NCBI GenBank assembly: GCA_964348665.1
Contig: CAYGDP010000011.1
Location: forward strand, 65,072-129,071
DNA length: 64,000 nucleotides
Source of the DNA: CAYGDP01 sp964348665
GTDB taxonomy: Bacteria > Verrucomicrobiota > Verrucomicrobiia > Palsa-1439 > CAYGDP01
Direction of reading: 5' to 3'
The notes under the pieces are model-generated. The model was not told where the DNA came from, searched no databases, and worked only from the letters and a program-made list of their open reading frames with translations. The position numbers and the translations under genes are program-made. Positions 9,412-18,352 of this stretch are shown one piece after another (positions within the stretch are counted from its first letter, which is position 1; every line of letters begins with the position of its first letter).

Positions 9412-10074
9412 ATGAAAACCAGTCGCAACGCTCTGACCTTGATCGAGGTACTCGTTGTCCTGGCGATTCTCATTCTTCTCGCGGCGGTGATGGTGCCGAT
9501 TCTGAATGCCAAACGAGAGAGGAAAAACCGTGCTGATTGTCTCAGCTACATTAGGCAAATTGGTTTGGCCTGTCAGCTTTACACACAAGACTACGTCGAG
9601 TATTTTCCAATCCTCGGCAAAGCGGAGAATTCGAATGACCTGATGCCTTTACTGAACAACGGCAGCTATTTGACGATCACGTATATATACGTCTGCCCCA
9701 GTGATCGAGCCTGCCGCAGATCTTTGGTCAACAAGAGCAATGAGCGCGACTACTACAGTCTCGTCCCGCAGGCTGGGCGCACTCCTAATATCAACAGCTA
9801 CGCCTATGTCTCGGGATTGACGCAGAAATCTCCTTCCGATTCCCCGCTTGCGGGTGACAATTTGATGGATGTGACAAGCGCGAACGACAAAACGGTTCAG
9901 CAATTTCAGAAACGAGTTGGATGCTCGACCAAAGGCAGCAATCACAGTGCTGCTGGCGGTAACGTCGTTTTCCTGGATGGTCACTCAGAATGGAATGAGG
10001 GCATCAAGCTCCAAACCCGCTGGGTGGACGGTGATGGCGGAACAAAAGGCATAAAAAACCCAAATGGTTTATAG
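9412..10074 (+). CDS. Type II secretion pseudopilin-like protein (prepilin N-terminal methylation motif)
   Basis: A 220-residue protein beginning with a short charged leader and the class III signal A|LTLIEVLVVLAILILLAAV. It has Ala instead of Gly at -1 and Glu at +5. The C-terminal part contains NHSAAGGNVVFLDGHSEW, the H...DG signature of the H-X9-DG pseudopilin-like family that is highly expanded in Planctomycetes and Verrucomicrobia. Such proteins are cleaved by a prepilin peptidase and stay anchored by the N-terminal helix. The gene starts 3 nt after the previous stop, in the same transcription unit as the glycan genes. Its specific role is unknown. Confidence 0.85.
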   Translation: MKTSRNALTLIEVLVVLAILILLAAVMVPILNAKRERKNRADCLSYIRQIGLACQLYTQDYVEYFPILGKAENSNDLMPLLNNGSYLTITYIYVCPSDRACRRSLVNKSNERDYYSLVPQAGRTPNINSYAYVSGLTQKSPSDSPLAGDNLMDVTSANDKTVQQFQKRVGCSTKGSNHSAAGGNVVFLDGHSEWNEGIKLQTRWVDGDGGTKGIKNPNGL

Positions 10075-10112
10075 GCGCGGAACAGATTTACGGCTACCAA
10101 TAGGATGAACTG

Positions 10113-11060
10113 ATGAACACATTCTTTCGAACCCGCGGGGTCGTACTTGTCCCTAGCGACCTCTCACTCGCCGACTGGCTCGAGCGAGCGAAGAAGGCAG
10201 GGCTTACGACGATCGGTTTGCACCACGGGGTCTCACCGAAGATCGTCGAGGATTTCATTCGTGGCGAGACAGGACAGAAGTTTTTGGAAAGTTGTCGAAA
10301 GCTTGGCATGGAAGTCGAGTATGAGTTGCACGCCATCCGCGAGTTGTTACCGCGCGATTTGTTCGAGAAGGATAAAACCCTGTTCCGCATGAACAACAAA
10401 GGCGAACGCGCGGCGGACTCGAATCTGTGCGTCCATTCCGAGCGGGCACTGGAGATTGTCGCGGAAAACGCCGTAGCGATTTCGAAAGTATTGCGCCCCA
10501 CAACGAGCCGGTATTTTTTGTGGGGAGACGACGCCCAACCATGGTGTCGGTGCAAAGAGTGCAAAGAATTCAGCGATACCGATCAATCGCTTTTGTTGGA
10601 GAATTGGCTCTTAAAGACATTGCATCAACATGACGCATGCGCGACTGTCGCACATCTGGCCTACGCGAACACGCTCGCGCCGCCCAAGCAAATCAAACCC
10701 GACGCGGGTATCTTCCTCGAATTCGCACCAATCGAGATGCGGCATCGGCGACAACAGACAACTTATAGCGACGCGGTAAATCGAGCCGAATGCAATGCCT
10801 TGGAAGCAAACCTAAAGGTTTTTCCGGCAGAAACCGCTCAAGCGCTCGAGTACTGGCTGGATGCTTCGATGTATTCCAACTGGAAACGTCCTTCCTTAAA
10901 AATTCCATTTGATTCGGATAAAATCGCCTCGGACTTAAAATTCTACCGCGACCACGGCATCCGCCATATCACCAGTTTCGCGGTCTATGTGGACGCTGAC
11001 TATCTCAAGCTCCATGGTGAACCGCCGCTGGCCGAATACGGCAAACTTCTGTTAGAATAG
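10113..11060 (+). CDS. DUF4838-like protein, possible TIM-barrel domain
   Basis: A 315-residue protein without a signal peptide. The N-terminal 100 residues look like the first strands and helices of a TIM barrel (GVVLVPSDLSLADWLERAKKAGLTTIGLHHG). The middle has the pattern WGDDAQPWCRCKECKEF followed by a helix and FLEFAPIEM. This pattern is characteristic of DUF4838 proteins, which occur with glycoside hydrolases in polysaccharide-degrading bacteria. The Cys pattern C-x-C-x2-C may bind a metal, but this is not established. The ATG at 10113 has an AGGA about 8 nt upstream. A role in carbohydrate metabolism follows from family and neighbours, not from a visible active site. Confidence 0.6.
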   Translation: MNTFFRTRGVVLVPSDLSLADWLERAKKAGLTTIGLHHGVSPKIVEDFIRGETGQKFLESCRKLGMEVEYELHAIRELLPRDLFEKDKTLFRMNNKGERAADSNLCVHSERALEIVAENAVAISKVLRPTTSRYFLWGDDAQPWCRCKECKEFSDTDQSLLLENWLLKTLHQHDACATVAHLAYANTLAPPKQIKPDAGIFLEFAPIEMRHRRQQTTYSDAVNRAECNALEANLKVFPAETAQALEYWLDASMYSNWKRPSLKIPFDSDKIASDLKFYRDHGIRHITSFAVYVDADYLKLHGEPPLAEYGKLLLE

Positions 11061-11064
11061 CAGC

Positions 11065-13857
11065 GTGGCGGATTTATTCCCCGAGTTCAAGTTTCGAGGC
11101 ACTCTGCGTCCATCGCAGCGCGAGGTGATGGAGATCGCGCAACGCAAACTCGCCACGGGACAGAAACGCTTGCACATCGTCGCGCCCCCAGGTTCCGGCA
11201 AGACGGTGCTTGGTCTTTATCTATGGGCGATGCACGTTCGCCGCCCAGCGGTGGTTTTCTCGCCCAACTCGGCGATCCAGGCGCAATGGGCGGCGCGCAC
11301 CGATTTGTTCGACTTGAATACATCCCCCGGCGGTCTGGTCAGCACTCGCGCAGAATCCCCCGCTTTATTAACTTCATTGACCTATCAATCGATTACGCTC
11401 CCGAGATGCGGTGGTGAGGATCTTGATGCCACCGCGATGGAGCTTTGGGAGGATCGGTTGGTCGAGAAAGGCCAGGCGAAGGACGTGGAAGAGGCGCGCG
11501 TTTGGATGGCTGATTTGAAACAGAAAAATCGAGCCTACTACGATGAACGGCTCAAAGCGTACCGGAAAGAGGCGCGCGACGAGCTTGCCTTGAGCGGAGA
11601 CGCAATGAAAACGCTTCATGCTTCGTCGCTGGCCGCGTTGGAAAAGCTTCGCTTGGCAGGTGTGGGGCTGATCGTGCTAGACGAGTGTCATCATCTCCTA
11701 ACCCACTGGGGTCGCGTACTCTCGGCAATGCACAAATCGTTCAATGAACCAATCATTGTCGGGCTGACGGCAACGCCGCCGGACCGGACGGGGCAGCTCG
11801 AAGTGGATCTGAAACGTTACGACGATTATTTCGGTCCGATTGATTATGAAGTACCGGTGCCAGCAGTGGTAAAAGACGGATTCCTCGCGCCGTATCAAGA
11901 TTTGGTTTATTTCGTTCGCCCGACGGCAGATGAACTGGCGTTCATCGCCAATGCGGACAAGCAGTTTAATCAGCTCGTCGCCGATCTTTGTCGCGACAAG
12001 GCATCACCAAATTCTACGGGTGAGTTTGTATGCGAGGAGCCGCTCCCCAATTGGATCACACGGGTGCTGACAGAAAAACGTTTGCCGACCGGTGTGGTAA
12101 AAGACTGGGCGACCTTCGAACGCCGCGACCCGGCGTTTTCCCTGGCCGGCCGATTATTTTTGCAGCGGCGCGGTTTGACGCTGCCGGCTGACGTACTGCC
12201 TCCGGATACGGAGCGCAGCGCGCAAACAACCCAGCTTGCGGTGTTGGTGGCCGTGCTCGATCGTTACATTCGGCATCGGCTCCGTGGCTCGGAGAATCCC
12301 GCCGACCAAGCGCTTGCCGAGCGGGCGATCCAAAATCTGCGCGTACTCGGCATTCAAGTGACCGAGACCGGCACACAGGCATGTGCGTCGCCGGTCGGTC
12401 GTGTGATGGCGTATGCGCACGGCAAGACGGAAGCTCTCATTCCGATTCTCAAAGCCGAGCGCGCGGTGCTGGGCGATCGCATCCGGGCTGTAATTGTCTG
12501 TGATTACGAGAAGACCAGCGCAGTCAGCGCGGAAGTCAGCCATTTGCTCAATGAAGAAGCGGGGGGCGCAGTGGCAGCGTTTCGCGCTCTGTTGCAAGAT
12601 CCGGAGACGGATGCGCTCGATCCCGTGCTGGTAACCGGTTCGACGGTGTTGGTGGACGACGATTTGTTGCCGAAACTGGTTGAACACGCTACAGCGTGGC
12701 TTGCGAGTAAGAAGATTGATGTGAAACTTCGTGACGAAAAAGAGGCTGGTTTTCACGTGCTAGTCGGCGAGGGCGGTGACTGGTGTCCGCAAGTCTACGT
12801 GTTGTTGTTGACCGAGTTATTTCAGAGTGGCGTTACCCGTTGTCTGGTCGGCACACGTGGATTGCTCGGCGAAGGGTGGGACGCCAGCAAAGCCAATGTG
12901 CTGATTGATCTGACGACGGTCACGACCTCTATGTCGGTAAACCAGCTTCGCGGTCGTTCGATCCGGCTTGACCTGGATGATCCGCAGAAACTCGCGGATA
13001 ACTGGGATGTCGTCTGTATCGCGCCGGAATTTTCCAAGGGATTGGATGATTATTTTCGGTTCATCGAAAAACATCGCGTTCTCTACGGTGTCACCGACGA
13101 TGGCGCGATCGAAAAAGGCGTCGGTCATGTCCATGCCGCCTTCACGGAATTGAAACCAGAAGGCGTCGAAGGAGCGGTGAACGTGCTCAACGACGAAATG
13201 CTGGCGCGGGCGGCGCGGCGCGATCGAGCGCGGACGCTCTGGAAAATCGGAGAGCCGTTTCATCCCGAGCCTGTCCACGCGCTTGAGGTCAAACCGCGTT
13301 CTGGTGGAGGCGGGTTTCCACCATTCGCAGGTTCGAAAACAGCGTGGAGCGACCAGGCGCTTACGCTCGCGATCGGTCAGGCGATCCTCGGCTCGTTACG
13401 CGTCGCCAAACTGGTCAAACACATGGGAACGGTGCAGGCCGGTGAGCGTGCCGGTGGATACATCCGAGTCTTCCTCCAAAACGCGGGCAAGGAAGACAGC
13501 GCACTGTTTCAGCGGAGCCTGCATGAGGCCTTGGGACCGCTTGATCGTCCGCGCTATGTCATCCCACGTTACGTGGATAATCTCCAAGACACCTGGCTCT
13601 CGCGAGTGTTGCCGGAGGTTTTAGGGAAATACTTTCAGCAACGACGACGCCAGATGGCCATGCTTCACACTGTCCCCACCGCGCTGGCAGAAAACAAAGA
13701 TGTCGTCGAGATTTATCAGGCGTACTGGAACAAATACGTCAGTCCCGGCCAGGCCGTCTTCGCCCAACGCGGCCAAGGCGAGCAACTGGTGGAACAAGCC
13801 CGCCGTGCCGGCGCAATTCCCCAGCCGCAAATCCACGAGAAGGAAGTATTCCTCTAA
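11065..13857 (+). CDS. DEAD/DEAH-type superfamily II helicase
   Basis: A 930-residue protein with a GTG start 4 nt after the upstream stop. Motif I (Walker A) is A40-PPGSGKT-47. Motif II is DECHH near residue 206 and motif III-like GLTATPP near 235. The second RecA lobe carries LLGEGWDASKANVL and the motif VI arginines in QLRGRSIRLD near 630. This is the pattern of XPB/UvrB-like SF2 translocases, including type III restriction and some defence helicases. A charged, helical insertion of about 50 residues (about 138-185) precedes motif II. The C-terminal 300 residues match no domain I recognise. No nuclease, methylase or other defence gene is adjacent, so the substrate and process are unknown. 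Its stop overlaps the stop of the convergent SGNH gene by 4 bp. Confidence 0.8.
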   Translation: MADLFPEFKFRGTLRPSQREVMEIAQRKLATGQKRLHIVAPPGSGKTVLGLYLWAMHVRRPAVVFSPNSAIQAQWAARTDLFDLNTSPGGLVSTRAESPALLTSLTYQSITLPRCGGEDLDATAMELWEDRLVEKGQAKDVEEARVWMADLKQKNRAYYDERLKAYRKEARDELALSGDAMKTLHASSLAALEKLRLAGVGLIVLDECHHLLTHWGRVLSAMHKSFNEPIIVGLTATPPDRTGQLEVDLKRYDDYFGPIDYEVPVPAVVKDGFLAPYQDLVYFVRPTADELAFIANADKQFNQLVADLCRDKASPNSTGEFVCEEPLPNWITRVLTEKRLPTGVVKDWATFERRDPAFSLAGRLFLQRRGLTLPADVLPPDTERSAQTTQLAVLVAVLDRYIRHRLRGSENPADQALAERAIQNLRVLGIQVTETGTQACASPVGRVMAYAHGKTEALIPILKAERAVLGDRIRAVIVCDYEKTSAVSAEVSHLLNEEAGGAVAAFRALLQDPETDALDPVLVTGSTVLVDDDLLPKLVEHATAWLASKKIDVKLRDEKEAGFHVLVGEGGDWCPQVYVLLLTELFQSGVTRCLVGTRGLLGEGWDASKANVLIDLTTVTTSMSVNQLRGRSIRLDLDDPQKLADNWDVVCIAPEFSKGLDDYFRFIEKHRVLYGVTDDGAIEKGVGHVHAAFTELKPEGVEGAVNVLNDEMLARAARRDRARTLWKIGEPFHPEPVHALEVKPRSGGGGFPPFAGSKTAWSDQALTLAIGQAILGSLRVAKLVKHMGTVQAGERAGGYIRVFLQNAGKEDSALFQRSLHEALGPLDRPRYVIPRYVDNLQDTWLSRVLPEVLGKYFQQRRRQMAMLHTVPTALAENKDVVEIYQAYWNKYVSPGQAVFAQRGQGEQLVEQARRAGAIPQPQIHEKEVFL

Positions 13858-15197
13858 TTTGTCGCCACAGGCTTCAGCTCGAAATGATGGGGTTTGATTT
13901 TTCGCGCGGCTTCGATCTGCGCTTCAAGGTCGGCGATCTTCGCGTCGAGACGTTCCAACTCGGCTTTGCGTTTGGCTTCGACTTCGCTCTTCACCCATCC
14001 GGGAAGCTTTGAAGCATCAAATAGCTGCACTTCCCGCCAGCGTTGGAAGTAGGCGTTGTTCTTGTCGAAGACCAATTTCAAAACTTGCTGCGCCTGTTGC
14101 GTGATTGGCCCTTCGGCTGTCGTTAGGTTCACGCCCTTGGCCAAATCGTCTTTGGTAAAAGCACCTGCGGATTCGCCGTCAATCGTTAGCTCGTAATTCA
14201 CCCCGGTCAATCCGGTGACCTTCAATTCGTACCGGCTTAACTCATCGAGGATAGGGGCGAGTTTCAGCGCAGCCTTTCCGCGCTTATCAATCGGCATCGG
14301 CAATGCGTCGTCGGTCCGATCGAAACTGAAGACGCCGTTCACGGTCTTGATGTTTTCAATTTTGCACCCTGGCTGCGGGCCGAGTTTTTGTTTGCTGTCG
14401 GCGGCGAGTTCGGCGCGAGAAACCATTGCCGTTGCGCCCAACCCTTTCAATACCGCCCACGCCATCAACGTTTGACCGGCAGCGCCGGGATGCACCGCAT
14501 CGCCGCCACCGATATGCGCGTCGGGCTTTTCCGCGCGCGCAGCGAGCATCAGTTTCATGTAGGGATCGAATTGATCTACAAAGAGCGCGCTATTGGCCGT
14601 TGCCACCTGTTTCAGGCCATCGGAAAACTTCCGCAAAGATTGGTTTTTTGGCTCTTTATCCGGGTCGGGACGTTTATCCTCGATCGGCTGTGGGGTCAGG
14701 AACGCCACGCGCGCGCCGTTTTCCTTGAGTACCTTCCCCAATTGCGACTGGCTGCGGACGTACGCGTTGTAGATTTTCTCGTTGAACGGCTGGTAACTAT
14801 GGTCGTTCATCCCGAATTTGATCGTGATGGCGGTCGGCTTGAGCGGGAGCACGTCGCGTCCCAGGCCGCTGGCAACGGCTTTCTCGACCATCTTTTGCTG
14901 CGATTCAGGGTCGGCGCCGAAGAGCTTGCCCTCGTCGGGATGCGCGCGCTGACGTAACCAGGAGGTATCACCACCCCAACCGACGTTGCGGAACGAGAGT
15001 TTCCATGTCGGAAATCGCGTTAACGTGTACGCTTCGATGTAAGTCGTGTAAAGACGCTGCTCGGTGATGCTGTCGCCGAGGAAGACAACGCGGTCGCCGT
15101 CTTTGAAAAAGAACTTGTCCGCCGTGGCGGAGTCGTCGGTGCGGCAGATTACAATGGCCACAAAAAGGCACAAAAAGCACAAAAGTTTTGATTTCAT
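13854..15197 (-). CDS. Secreted SGNH/GDSL-type hydrolase
   Basis: 447 residues from the ATG at 15197. This start gives a compact signal peptide (MKSKLLCFLCLFVAIVIC); the upstream in-frame extension is less plausible. Block I is GDSITE with the nucleophile Ser43, GMND near residue 129 fits block III, and GGGDAVHPGAAG near 232 supplies the Asp-x2-His pair of block V. The C-terminal 80 residues are a charged coiled coil. SGNH enzymes cleave acyl or acetyl esters, often on polysaccharides, in the periplasm or outside. It is the last gene of the minus-strand run that begins with the cytochrome oxidase genes and converges on the helicase gene. The signal-peptide codons coincide with a dispersed DNA repeat (15153-15185). 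Confidence 0.85.
   Translation of the reverse strand: MKSKLLCFLCLFVAIVICRTDDSATADKFFFKDGDRVVFLGDSITEQRLYTTYIEAYTLTRFPTWKLSFRNVGWGGDTSWLRQRAHPDEGKLFGADPESQQKMVEKAVASGLGRDVLPLKPTAITIKFGMNDHSYQPFNEKIYNAYVRSQSQLGKVLKENGARVAFLTPQPIEDKRPDPDKEPKNQSLRKFSDGLKQVATANSALFVDQFDPYMKLMLAARAEKPDAHIGGGDAVHPGAAGQTLMAWAVLKGLGATAMVSRAELAADSKQKLGPQPGCKIENIKTVNGVFSFDRTDDALPMPIDKRGKAALKLAPILDELSRYELKVTGLTGVNYELTIDGESAGAFTKDDLAKGVNLTTAEGPITQQAQQVLKLVFDKNNAYFQRWREVQLFDASKLPGWVKSEVEAKRKAELERLDAKIADLEAQIEAARKIKPHHFELKPVATN
15153..15185 (-). repeat. Dispersed CTTTTTGTGCC-type repeat inside the SGNH signal peptide
   Basis: Read on the minus strand, the segment is a run of CTTTTGTGC, TTTTTGTGCC and TTTTTGTGGCCATT units. 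The same type of sequence recurs between genes at 62876-62910 and 63035-63070, and inverted at 62952-62983. Here it falls in frame in the signal peptide of the SGNH hydrolase and encodes its hydrophobic core, residues 5 to 15. Confidence 0.6.
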
Positions 15198-15235
15198 GGT
15201 GCTGGATAATGACAAAAAACGTGCGCAGACACAAT

Positions 15236-15889
15236 TCATTTTGCTGAATCCTCCGCCAATATCTTCTTCAACTGCTCCAAGCCTTCGGGCGTGCCGATTT
15301 TTGCTCGTTCTTCGGGATGCTCGGCAAAGTAACCAACCACTTTAATTAGTGAACGCGCAGGTATCGCTAAATAAAACGTCGAATACCATAAGTCCATTCC
15401 ATATTCTCTTCGGCAAAGTTCCATCCATTGCCGTGCCCATCTCGAAACTTTAAGGGTATCTGGATTCTTTATGCGGATGCCGAGATTTCTTTCGCGGTAG
15501 AGCACAATCTCGGCGACGCCTTGCCAATCAATGCAACAATACCTGCCATCTACAAAACAAAAGATTCCTAGCGGCACAAGAACCACTCGCTTGCGCATAT
15601 CGTTTCTGAGGACCAGAACGAGCAAGGCTCCCAATATCGCAAATCCCACTCCTTCCCATCGAGACGCCGAAACGGATGACCCGTTCAAAACACTTGCAAA
15701 CGAACTTGGGAAAGTAGCCATGAGAACACCAAAGATCGTGAGCGAAATCAACGGGATACTTAGAAGCGCGACTTTGGCGTTGGAGATGGTGAAACCGAAG
15801 GCTGTAAATTCTTGTTCTTCGCCTGCTTCAATGTGCTTTGCCTTGAGTTTCCCCATACGAATCCACTTTTCAATTCGTGGCTGCTTCAT
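15236..15889 (-). CDS. Membrane protein with PH-like C-terminal region (STM3941-like, tentative)
   Basis: 217 residues from ATG 15889, which overlaps the stop of the upstream amidohydrolase gene (TGATG); a GTG lies one codon earlier. Residues 40-60 and 80-100 are two membrane helices. The remainder resembles a small bacterial PH-like domain, with strands such as GIFCFVDGRYCCIDWQGV and IRIKNPDTL and an amphipathic C-terminal helix. The layout of two TM helices followed by a PH-like domain and the pattern LAIPARSLIKVVGYF recall proteins annotated as the STM3941 family. This is memory of a pattern, not a search result. Function unknown. Confidence 0.55.
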   Translation of the reverse strand: MKQPRIEKWIRMGKLKAKHIEAGEEQEFTAFGFTISNAKVALLSIPLISLTIFGVLMATFPSSFASVLNGSSVSASRWEGVGFAILGALLVLVLRNDMRKRVVLVPLGIFCFVDGRYCCIDWQGVAEIVLYRERNLGIRIKNPDTLKVSRWARQWMELCRREYGMDLWYSTFYLAIPARSLIKVVGYFAEHPEERAKIGTPEGLEQLKKILAEDSAK

Positions 15890-17175
15890 CACAACCCATA
15901 ATGCTCCACGGCATTATCATGCAGCAGGCGGCGTGCGACGAAGAGGGCGTGATCTTCGCTAAAATAGCCATCTTCGACCTTTTGGGCCAGCACGGTGGTG
16001 AGTTGTTTTTTGATCATGCGAACTTTCGCGTAGCCCCATTCGACGTAGTAGGCGTCGCTAAAGAAGCCGTTGGTTTTGTTGACCGGGAGCATCTCGATGC
16101 GCTCGGCCAGCGCTTGCTGGATGTAGCTGGGATAAAATGTGTACCACCAATGACCGCTGAAATAGACATTGGGGAATACCTTGGCGTAAGCTGTGAGTTC
16201 ATGGGTAAGGACGCGGTTGAGCAGCATGAACTCGAATTTCACATCGGGGTAGGCGTTGAAGAGGTCGTCAAAGGCGCGTACCATGCGCGGCTCGAACCCG
16301 AGAAGGTCTTTGGGGAAGCTGGTCGCCGCGTTGCGGTATACGTTACGATAAACACCGATCAATAAAAACATTGGGAGGCGATGAAGCCGCGCTTGCTCGA
16401 TGTATTGCTGGAAGACGTAGCTGCGCAGAGTGATGAACTCCGCATCGGTAACTCGCGCGCCTTTGAGGACGGTGGAGAAGACGCGCTCGGCGTCGCGCGC
16501 ATCGGCCCAAGCGAAGGTAAAATCGGGCGGAAGCGAAAAGCTGATTTGTTTCGCGCCGCGCGCTTTGTGGGTGGCGAAGATTTTGGTGATGGCTTTTCGG
16601 AGCGTACCTAGCGAGGTCAGTTCGATGTCGCAGGATTTCTCGATGCGACCGAGGTTGACGGGATCGGCGATGCCGTTGATGAGAGGATCAATGCGGAGCG
16701 AGGGGATGAAGAATTTTTTGTCGTAGCCGCGATAATCTTCGCCGTATTCGTTGGTCATGAAACTGGCGTCGGTCTGGATCCGGTCGCGAAGGACGTGTTG
16801 CCACCAACCGCGTTGGCGCAACTTGGCATTGGCTTGCGAATAAAGCTTCTTCCAGGTTTTGGTCGTGACGGTATCGTCTTCGAAGCCAAAGAGGTCACGC
16901 GCCATCTGCATGAAGCACCACCAAGTAGCGGTGTTGGCGATGCGCGGGAAAAATGGCACCATGGTGGCAAGCTTCGCTTCGGGCGATTTGGCGGCGCGGA
17001 ATTTCGCATAGCTCCATCCTGCAGATTCCAATTCGGTGGTGATGTAGTGGTAACCGAGGATATCTACGAGGTTTTGCGCCGAAGGCTGTTGCCAGCGCAA
17101 ATGGGTATGGATGTCAATGACGCGCAATGCGTCGATGGCGGCGCCGAGCCGTTGTCGGAGGTTTTGTGGTGGCAT
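15889..17175 (-). CDS. Amidohydrolase / glucuronate isomerase (UxaC)-like protein
   Basis: A 428-residue protein if started at ATG 17175. A TTG at 17211 would overlap the previous stop by 4 nt and add 12 residues; neither has a good Shine-Dalgarno at normal spacing. It begins with the metal motif IDIHTHLRW, typical of the amidohydrolase superfamily. Later segments FLLIGVYRNVYR, DLLGFEPRMVRAFDDL, FEFMLLNR, YFSGHWWY and FFSDAYYVEWGYAKVRM recall the uronate isomerase branch. It may isomerise or hydrolyse a sugar acid or related compound. It lacks a signal peptide and so should be cytoplasmic. It ends in the start of the next gene. The exact substrate is not predictable here. Confidence 0.7.
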   Translation of the reverse strand: MPPQNLRQRLGAAIDALRVIDIHTHLRWQQPSAQNLVDILGYHYITTELESAGWSYAKFRAAKSPEAKLATMVPFFPRIANTATWWCFMQMARDLFGFEDDTVTTKTWKKLYSQANAKLRQRGWWQHVLRDRIQTDASFMTNEYGEDYRGYDKKFFIPSLRIDPLINGIADPVNLGRIEKSCDIELTSLGTLRKAITKIFATHKARGAKQISFSLPPDFTFAWADARDAERVFSTVLKGARVTDAEFITLRSYVFQQYIEQARLHRLPMFLLIGVYRNVYRNAATSFPKDLLGFEPRMVRAFDDLFNAYPDVKFEFMLLNRVLTHELTAYAKVFPNVYFSGHWWYTFYPSYIQQALAERIEMLPVNKTNGFFSDAYYVEWGYAKVRMIKKQLTTVLAQKVEDGYFSEDHALFVARRLLHDNAVEHYGL

Positions 17176-17207
17176 GGAGTTGATAATGCGAGCCGCCAAC
17201 GCAAGCG

Positions 17208-17867
17208 TCAAGCGCGATTCTGGTTCTCCTCACCGAATAGGCGCGCTAATTCGGTAACTTCGCGGACGGCTTTGAGGATGCCGTCCACGCCGCTGTAATG
17301 GACGTTGAAGAGTTTGAGAATGACCCGGTCGTCGTACAGTTCAGCCGCAGAATTTGGAAGTTGACCACGGTCAACGAACTGGCCCAGGGCGCGACGCAAC
17401 TTTTCAGACGCTAGCAATTCTTTGGCGGCAGATTCATTGTCGGATGTCACGTGACACGTGGCGTCAAAATCTTTGTCGCCGACTTGGAAGGCTCGTGGTT
17501 CGGCATGGCCACGGCGGCGGATGAAGATCAGGTCTTTGGCAGGTTTCGGTATTCTGGCGATGACAGCGATGTAATTGATGGGAACGGCGGCAACTCCGTA
17601 ATGCCCACCGTGGACGGAGGCATATTTTAAGTTGCGGCCGATCTCGACGTGGATACCGTGGACGTCACCGCCAAAAGTCTCAAAGCGTTGATCATCGTAG
17701 TGCTGCCCTTGGTCAACGCCTAGGCTTTTCAGGCTGAGACGGCGGGTGGCTTCACGGATGGCTTTATCAACTCGCGATTGAAACCAGAAAAACGGAACAA
17801 CCAGGATTGCGATGATCACGGCAACGAATGCAATGATGCCGAGAAAGATTTGCAGGCCTTCGCTCAC
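17208..17867 (-). CDS. Hypothetical protein with N-terminal membrane anchor
   Basis: 219 residues with a GTG start at 17867. One membrane helix occupies residues 7-29 (FLGIIAFVAVIIAILVVPFF), followed by about 185 soluble residues. The soluble part has alternating strands and helices and no recognisable motif; GGHYGVAAVPINYIAVIAR and RVILKLFNVHYSGVDGIL look like buried strands. I do not recognise a family. It lies 61 nt after the DUF420 gene and overlaps the amidohydrolase gene region, within the minus-strand run downstream of the oxidase genes. Confidence 0.6.
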   Translation of the reverse strand: MSEGLQIFLGIIAFVAVIIAILVVPFFWFQSRVDKAIREATRRLSLKSLGVDQGQHYDDQRFETFGGDVHGIHVEIGRNLKYASVHGGHYGVAAVPINYIAVIARIPKPAKDLIFIRRRGHAEPRAFQVGDKDFDATCHVTSDNESAAKELLASEKLRRALGQFVDRGQLPNSAAELYDDRVILKLFNVHYSGVDGILKAVREVTELARLFGEENQNRA

Positions 17868-17928
17868 AGGCTACAGCTTGCGCGAGTGGAGGAGGAAGAG
17901 CAAGATAATGATTGTGACGGAAGAATGT

Positions 17929-18351
17929 TTACGACGGGTAGAGATGATAGAGCATCCAATAGACGACGACACCGGTGACGGAGACGTAGAGCCAAAGGGG
18001 GAGCGTCCAGCGTGCGATGGCTTTGTGGCGATCGAATTGTTCACGGAAAGCGCGGCGGAGGGTCACGAGTACAAGAGGGACGATGGCGATGGCGAGAATG
18101 ATATGGGTGATGAGGATGAAGAAGTAGACGGGGCGCACCCAACCTTGGCCGGTGAATTTTGTGGCGCCGTGACTGTAGTGATAGATGAGGTAACAGACCA
18201 GGAAAACGATTGAGACGACGAAAGCGGTGATCATGCAGGCGCGGTGTGCGGTGATTTGCTTGCGGCGGATAAAGTAGTAGCCGAGGCAGAGCAACACGGC
18301 ACTGGTGGCGTTCAATGTCGCGTTAATGTCGGGCAAAATCGAGATACTCAT
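17929..18351 (-). CDS. DUF420 membrane protein (cytochrome oxidase-associated)
   Basis: 140 residues from ATG 18351, one nucleotide after the upstream SCO stop codon; the longer frame start at 18384 would overlap SCO. Four hydrophobic segments are visible, with the family pattern LNATSAVLLCLGYYFIRRKQ, HRACMITAF, YHYSHG and RPVYFFILITHIILA. DUF420 proteins (YozB/CtaM-like) are membrane proteins found in haem-copper oxidase operons and are implicated in oxidase maturation. The conserved His residues in HRACM, YHYSHG and ITHI could bind haem or metal. Position directly after SCO and the cupredoxin-like lipoprotein supports an assembly role. Confidence 0.8.
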   Translation of the reverse strand: MSISILPDINATLNATSAVLLCLGYYFIRRKQITAHRACMITAFVVSIVFLVCYLIYHYSHGATKFTGQGWVRPVYFFILITHIILAIAIVPLVLVTLRRAFREQFDRHKAIARWTLPLWLYVSVTGVVVYWMLYHLYPS

Positions 18352-18352
18352 G

